From contig JAURNJ010000111.1 in assembly GCA_030830245.1 (NCBI GenBank), positions 1 to 8,814 on the forward strand: a stretch of 8,814 nucleotides of DNA, given 5' to 3'. This DNA is from Novosphingobium sp. GTDB lineage: Bacteria; Pseudomonadota; Alphaproteobacteria; Sphingomonadales; Sphingomonadaceae. Positions 6,104 through 8,814 of this stretch are shown here, piece by piece (position 1 is the first letter of the stretch; each line of letters opens with the position of its first letter). The translations under genes were made by a program, and so were the position numbers. Below the pieces are notes generated by a model. That model had not been told where the DNA came from. It saw only the letters and a program-made list of their open reading frames with translations, and ran no database searches.

Positions 6104-7096
6104 GGCCATGGCCTCGCTCGGCTGGCGCCGGTTGGCGAGCCATGTCGCAATACGCCGGGCAATCGCCGCGAAAGCCTCTGCCTGCGGTCCGTCGCCAGCA
6201 GCCAGAGGCGTGCCCGCGTCGCTCGCCTGGCGGATGGCGATGTCGAGCGGCACCCGGCCAAGGAAGGCGTGGCCCATCTCGGCCGCTGCCTTTTCCGCGC
6301 CGCCCGCGCCAAACGGATCACTCACTTCGCCACAATGCGGACAGGTATAGCCAGCCATGTTCTCGACAATGCCAACCACCGGGACCTTGCCTTGATCGAA
6401 CAGCGAGATCGCGCGCGCCGCGTCCATCAGGGCCAGGTCCTGAGGCGTGGAGACAATCACCGCGCCCGCCGGCTTGAAGCGTTGCAGCATGGTCAGCTGC
6501 ACGTCGCCGGTGCCGGGCGGCAGGTCCACCACCAGCAGTTCCACGTCTCCCCAATCGGCATCGACCAGCTGCGACAGGGCGTTGCCCGCCATCGGGCCGC
6601 GCCAGGCGATAGCCTGTCCTGGGCTGGCAAGGTGCGCCATCGACAGCATCGGCACGCCCCACTCGCTCATGATCGGCAGCAGCTTCTTTTCAGACGTCGC
6701 TTGCGGGCGGGCGCCCTCGGTCGCCATAATGCGCGCCTGCGACGGGCCGTAGATGTCCGCATCGACGAGGCCGGTGCGGATGCCCGCGCGAGCCAGCGCA
6801 ATGGCGAGATTGGCAGACAGGGTGGACTTGCCGACCCCGCCCTTGCCCGATCCGACCGCGATGATGTTGCGCGCGCGTTTCTCCCCCATCATCGCCACCC
6901 GGACCTCTTTGACGCCCGGCGCACCGCGCAGTGCGTCCTTGGCCGCGACTTCCAGCCGGTCGCGCTCAAGCCCGTCAAGTCCGCTCACGTCGAGTACCAG
7001 AGTGGCGGCGCCATCGGCCAGCCGCAGCGATTGCAGCCGCGCGCGGGCAAGATCGGGCAAGTATGGCTCCAGTTGCTTGCCCTGCTCGTCTGACAT
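6101..7096 (-). CDS. mrp: Mrp/ApbC family Fe-S cluster carrier ATPase
   Basis: A cytosolic P-loop NTPase of the Mrp/ApbC/NBP35/Ind1 family, which binds a bridging [4Fe-4S] cluster as a homodimer and passes it to apo-proteins. The 331 residues start with a short DUF59/MIP18-like region (about 1-70, including the GVKEVRV strand). The deviant Walker A GSGKGGVGKST follows at about 82-92, with the family's signature lysine. Next come DADIYGPSQ (about 112-120), the Walker B/switch DLPPGTGDVQLT (about 191-202), STPQDLALMDA and VGIVENMAGYTCPHCGE. The CPHC pair (about 252-255) is the cluster-binding CxxC. ATG 7096 has AAGGAG at 7102-7107, 5 bases upstream. It is the first gene of the operon with the oxidoreductase-like gene and hemH, both iron-linked or cofactor-linked. 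The stop overlaps the next ATG. Nothing is missing. Confidence 0.96.
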   Translation of the reverse strand: MSDEQGKQLEPYLPDLARARLQSLRLADGAATLVLDVSGLDGLERDRLEVAAKDALRGAPGVKEVRVAMMGEKRARNIIAVGSGKGGVGKSTLSANLAIALARAGIRTGLVDADIYGPSQARIMATEGARPQATSEKKLLPIMSEWGVPMLSMAHLASPGQAIAWRGPMAGNALSQLVDADWGDVELLVVDLPPGTGDVQLTMLQRFKPAGAVIVSTPQDLALMDAARAISLFDQGKVPVVGIVENMAGYTCPHCGEVSDPFGAGGAEKAAAEMGHAFLGRVPLDIAIRQASDAGTPLAAGDGPQAEAFAAIARRIATWLANRRQPSEAMA

Positions 7097-7239
7097 TGTT
7101 GCTCCTTCTGTGCCAATTGCGGCTTGCTTCCCCCTAGCAAGGAAAAAGCATGGAGAGGCACTGTTTTTGTTTGCCGCTCGTTCCTATAACGGGTGTCATG
7201 AGACGGATCGGAAGCGTTCTGACGCAGGCAGGCCTGGCA
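7097..7239. promoter_or_regulatory. Divergent regulatory region between mrp and hflK
   Basis: About 143 bases serve both directions. Near mrp there is the AAGGAG ribosome site (7102-7107) and a perfect 6-bp inverted repeat CTTGCT / AGCAAG around a C-rich 7-base centre (7123-7141). This could be an operator or, in the mrp leader, a small hairpin. On the hflK side TATAAC (7185-7190) resembles a -10 box; the sequence 17 bases before it (TGTTTT, 7162-7167) is a poor -35. A start of transcription near 7197 would make ATG 7198 almost leaderless and favours ATG 7240 for hflK. No factor is identified. Confidence 0.4.
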
Positions 7240-8349
7240 ATGACCGGCAAGCGCAGCCCATGGGGCAAGCCGCAGCCGGAGGATACCGGCCACAACGATG
7301 GCGAAAATCGGGGCGGTGCGGACAATCCACCCTCCTCCGAAGGCGATCCGCCTAAAGGGCCGCGCAATCCGTGGTTGCCCGGTGGCAACGAACAGCCGCG
7401 CCGGTCGGCCAGCATAGAGGACATCTTCCGTGGGCGCGGTCCGAGTGGCGGCTCCGGTGGAGGAGGAAGATTCCCGCGGCTGCCGCAGCGCCCCGATGGC
7501 AGGAGCTGGTTCCCACTGATCGTGGGAGGCATTGGTCTGCTTTGGCTGGCGGTGTCGACCGTGCACATGGTCGGCCCTAAGGAAGAGGGCATCATCACCA
7601 CCTTTGGTAAGTATTCGCGCACCATCGGTCCGGGCGTGTCGCTTTCGATGCCCTGGCCGATACAGAGTGTGGCGATTTCGGATGTCACCTCGATCAAGGT
7701 CGATACGATCCCCGAGGGCGAAACCGAAAAGCTGATGCTTACGAGCGACCAGAACCTGGTTGATACGTCCTATCTGGTGCGCTGGAACATCAAGGACCTG
7801 AAGCTTTACAACTTCCGGCTCGCCGATCCCGAGGAAACCGTACGGCAGGTCGCCGAGGCATCGATGCGGGCCTCCATCGCCGAAGTTACCCTGAACCAGG
7901 CGCTGAGCGGCGCCGGGCGAGGCACCGTGGAGCAGAACGTCAAGGACCGGATGCAGCGCCTCCTCGACAAATATCGTTCCGGCGTGCGCATCCAGGGTGT
8001 CGAGATCAAGAAGGCTGATCCGCCGCGAGATACGCTCGCCGCCTTCCAGCAAGTCACCTCCGCACAGCAGGACGCCGAGCGAGACCGTTCCAACGCCCGA
8101 GCGTGGGCGCAGCAGTTGCTCGCCCGCGCACAGGGCGATGCCGCCGCCTTCGACAAGGTCTATGCCGAATACAAGCTTGCTCCTGAAGTGACTAAGCGCC
8201 GCATGTATTACGAAACGATGGAACGCGTGCTCAACAAGAACCCCAAGGTCATCATGGAGGCCCAGGGCGTTTCGCCCTTCCTGCCGCTGCCCGAGATGAA
8301 GAAGCGGATCGAGGCCCTGCCCGCGCCGACAACCAAGGGAGGCCAGTGA
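7240..8349 (+). CDS. hflK: HflK, membrane SPFH protein modulating FtsH
   Basis: HflK pairs with HflC in a large inner-membrane, periplasm-facing assembly that encloses and restrains the FtsH protease. The 369-residue reading from ATG 7240 has a glycine/proline-rich cytosolic N-terminus (about 1-88, including GPRNPW and a glycine run near 68-76, usual in HflK). One membrane anchor follows (about 91-110, WFPLIVGGIGLLWLAVSTVH), then the SPFH/band-7 domain starting at GPKEEGIITTFGKYSRTIGPG and running through WNIKDLKLYNFRL and IKKADPPRDTLAAFQQV. After that comes a helical AQQDAERDRSNARAWAQQLL region and the conserved end RMYYETMERVLNKNPKVI. The frame is open from ATG 7150, with another ATG at 7198. 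I prefer 7240 because the product then begins MTGKRSPWG, like other alphaproteobacterial HflK proteins, and because a -10-like box lies at 7185. The Shine-Dalgarno before 7240 is weak, so the start is the uncertain part. It overlaps hflC as TGATG. Confidence 0.93.
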   Translation: MTGKRSPWGKPQPEDTGHNDGENRGGADNPPSSEGDPPKGPRNPWLPGGNEQPRRSASIEDIFRGRGPSGGSGGGGRFPRLPQRPDGRSWFPLIVGGIGLLWLAVSTVHMVGPKEEGIITTFGKYSRTIGPGVSLSMPWPIQSVAISDVTSIKVDTIPEGETEKLMLTSDQNLVDTSYLVRWNIKDLKLYNFRLADPEETVRQVAEASMRASIAEVTLNQALSGAGRGTVEQNVKDRMQRLLDKYRSGVRIQGVEIKKADPPRDTLAAFQQVTSAQQDAERDRSNARAWAQQLLARAQGDAAAFDKVYAEYKLAPEVTKRRMYYETMERVLNKNPKVIMEAQGVSPFLPLPEMKKRIEALPAPTTKGGQ

Positions 8350-8351
8350 TG
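8335..8351 (+). promoter_or_regulatory. RBS and TGATG coupling site for hflC
   Basis: AAGGGAGG (8335-8342) inside the last codons of hflK lies 6 bases before the hflC ATG (8349-8351), whose A is the last base of the hflK TGA. The strong Shine-Dalgarno plus overlap fits balanced production of two proteins that assemble together. Confidence 0.75.
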
Positions 8352-8814
8352 GACCTGGTGCGCGAATACAAGGGCGTACTGATCGCGCTGGCTGCGCTCG
8401 TCGTACTGCTGATGGCCAGCGTGGTGCAGGTGCCCGAAACGCAGCAGGCAGTCGTCGTGCGCTTCGGTGAACCGATCAAGAAGATCAACAGCTTCGATCC
8501 GGGCAAGGATTTCGGCCAGACCGGTGCGGGGCTGGTTTTGCGCATACCCTTCGCCGACCGGCTGGTGCGCATCGACAAGCGGCTGCTGACAGTCGACATG
8601 GAGCCCCAGCAGATCCTCTCGACCGACCAGCTGCGCCTCAATGTCGATGCCCATGCCCGCTTCCGCATCATCGATCCGGTGAAGATGGTGCGCACCGCGG
8701 GAACTCCCGAGCGGGTGCAGGAACAGCTCGAACCGATCCTAAACTCGGTCCTGCGGCGCGAACTGGGCAAGCGTACCTTCCAGTCCCTGCTCACCGCCGA
8801 GCGCGGCCAGGCGA
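8349..8814 (+). CDS. hflC: HflC, partner of HflK (runs off the window)
   Basis: The first 155 codons of HflC are present; the right edge cuts the gene, so its end is not seen. The protein opens with MDLVREYKGVLIALAALVVL, a short cytosolic start and one membrane anchor (about 9-27). The SPFH domain follows with VPETQQAVVVRFGEPIKKIN, a loop GLVLRIPFADRLVRIDKRLL and the segment LSTDQLRLNVDAHARFRIID. Next are VRTAGTPERVQEQLEPILNS and LRRELGKRTFQSLLTAERGQ, all close to the known HflC pattern (FtsH-modulator subunit; typical length about 290-330). The start is fixed by the strong Shine-Dalgarno and the one-base overlap with hflK. Only the C-terminal half is unseen; nothing in the visible part is damaged. 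Confidence 0.95.
   Translation, partial: MDLVREYKGVLIALAALVVLLMASVVQVPETQQAVVVRFGEPIKKINSFDPGKDFGQTGAGLVLRIPFADRLVRIDKRLLTVDMEPQQILSTDQLRLNVDAHARFRIIDPVKMVRTAGTPERVQEQLEPILNSVLRRELGKRTFQSLLTAERGQA

Noticed and set aside
6985..8052. Long minus-strand open frame (355 codons) across the mrp-hflK gap
   Set aside because: It overlaps the start of mrp in another frame and is antisense to hflK; there is no recognisable domain.

Overview
The window reads as a piece of an alphaproteobacterial chromosome, most likely from the Sphingomonadales (sphingomonad/Erythrobacter type). The basis is GC-rich sequence, the style of the HflK, ferrochelatase and Mrp proteins, and an aldehyde-oxidase-like subunit and MarR-like regulator that resemble sphingomonad proteins. 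This assignment comes from protein flavour only; no rRNA or other marker gene is present.

Layout. 100-648 (+) is a small SnoaL/NTF2-like protein. 744-2702 (+) is an OafA-type membrane O-acyltransferase with a C-terminal SGNH domain, cut in two by one in-frame TAA at 1101-1103. Converging on it, 2710-3019 (-) is a broken MarR-type regulator: its beginning and its DNA-binding end lie in different frames and the middle appears deleted. It still has an upstream palindrome and promoter-like boxes (3029-3087). From 7096 down to 3094 (-) runs a compact three-gene operon, mrp (Fe-S carrier P-loop ATPase) - Tat-exported molybdopterin oxidoreductase-like subunit - hemH (ferrochelatase), with both internal junctions being TGATG overlaps. 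A short divergent regulatory region (7097-7239) separates it from hflK-hflC (+), the membrane SPFH complex that modulates FtsH. hflK and hflC also overlap by TGATG, and hflC runs off the right edge.

How the genes work together. HflK and HflC form one complex. Mrp and HemH share an iron theme (Fe-S delivery and haem synthesis), and the oxidoreductase-like gene between them is translationally tied to both. That middle protein lacks the last roughly 90-100 residues of its family, including the region with the usual catalytic glutamate, and no small [2Fe-2S] partner gene is adjacent. Three of the seven protein loci (acyltransferase, MarR-like regulator, oxidoreductase subunit) therefore carry visible damage or truncation, between intact housekeeping genes. 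I saw no RNA gene, CRISPR array, insertion sequence or prophage, and no convincing new multi-gene system. The best candidates for follow-up are the truncated orphan oxidoreductase subunit and the interrupted acyltransferase.
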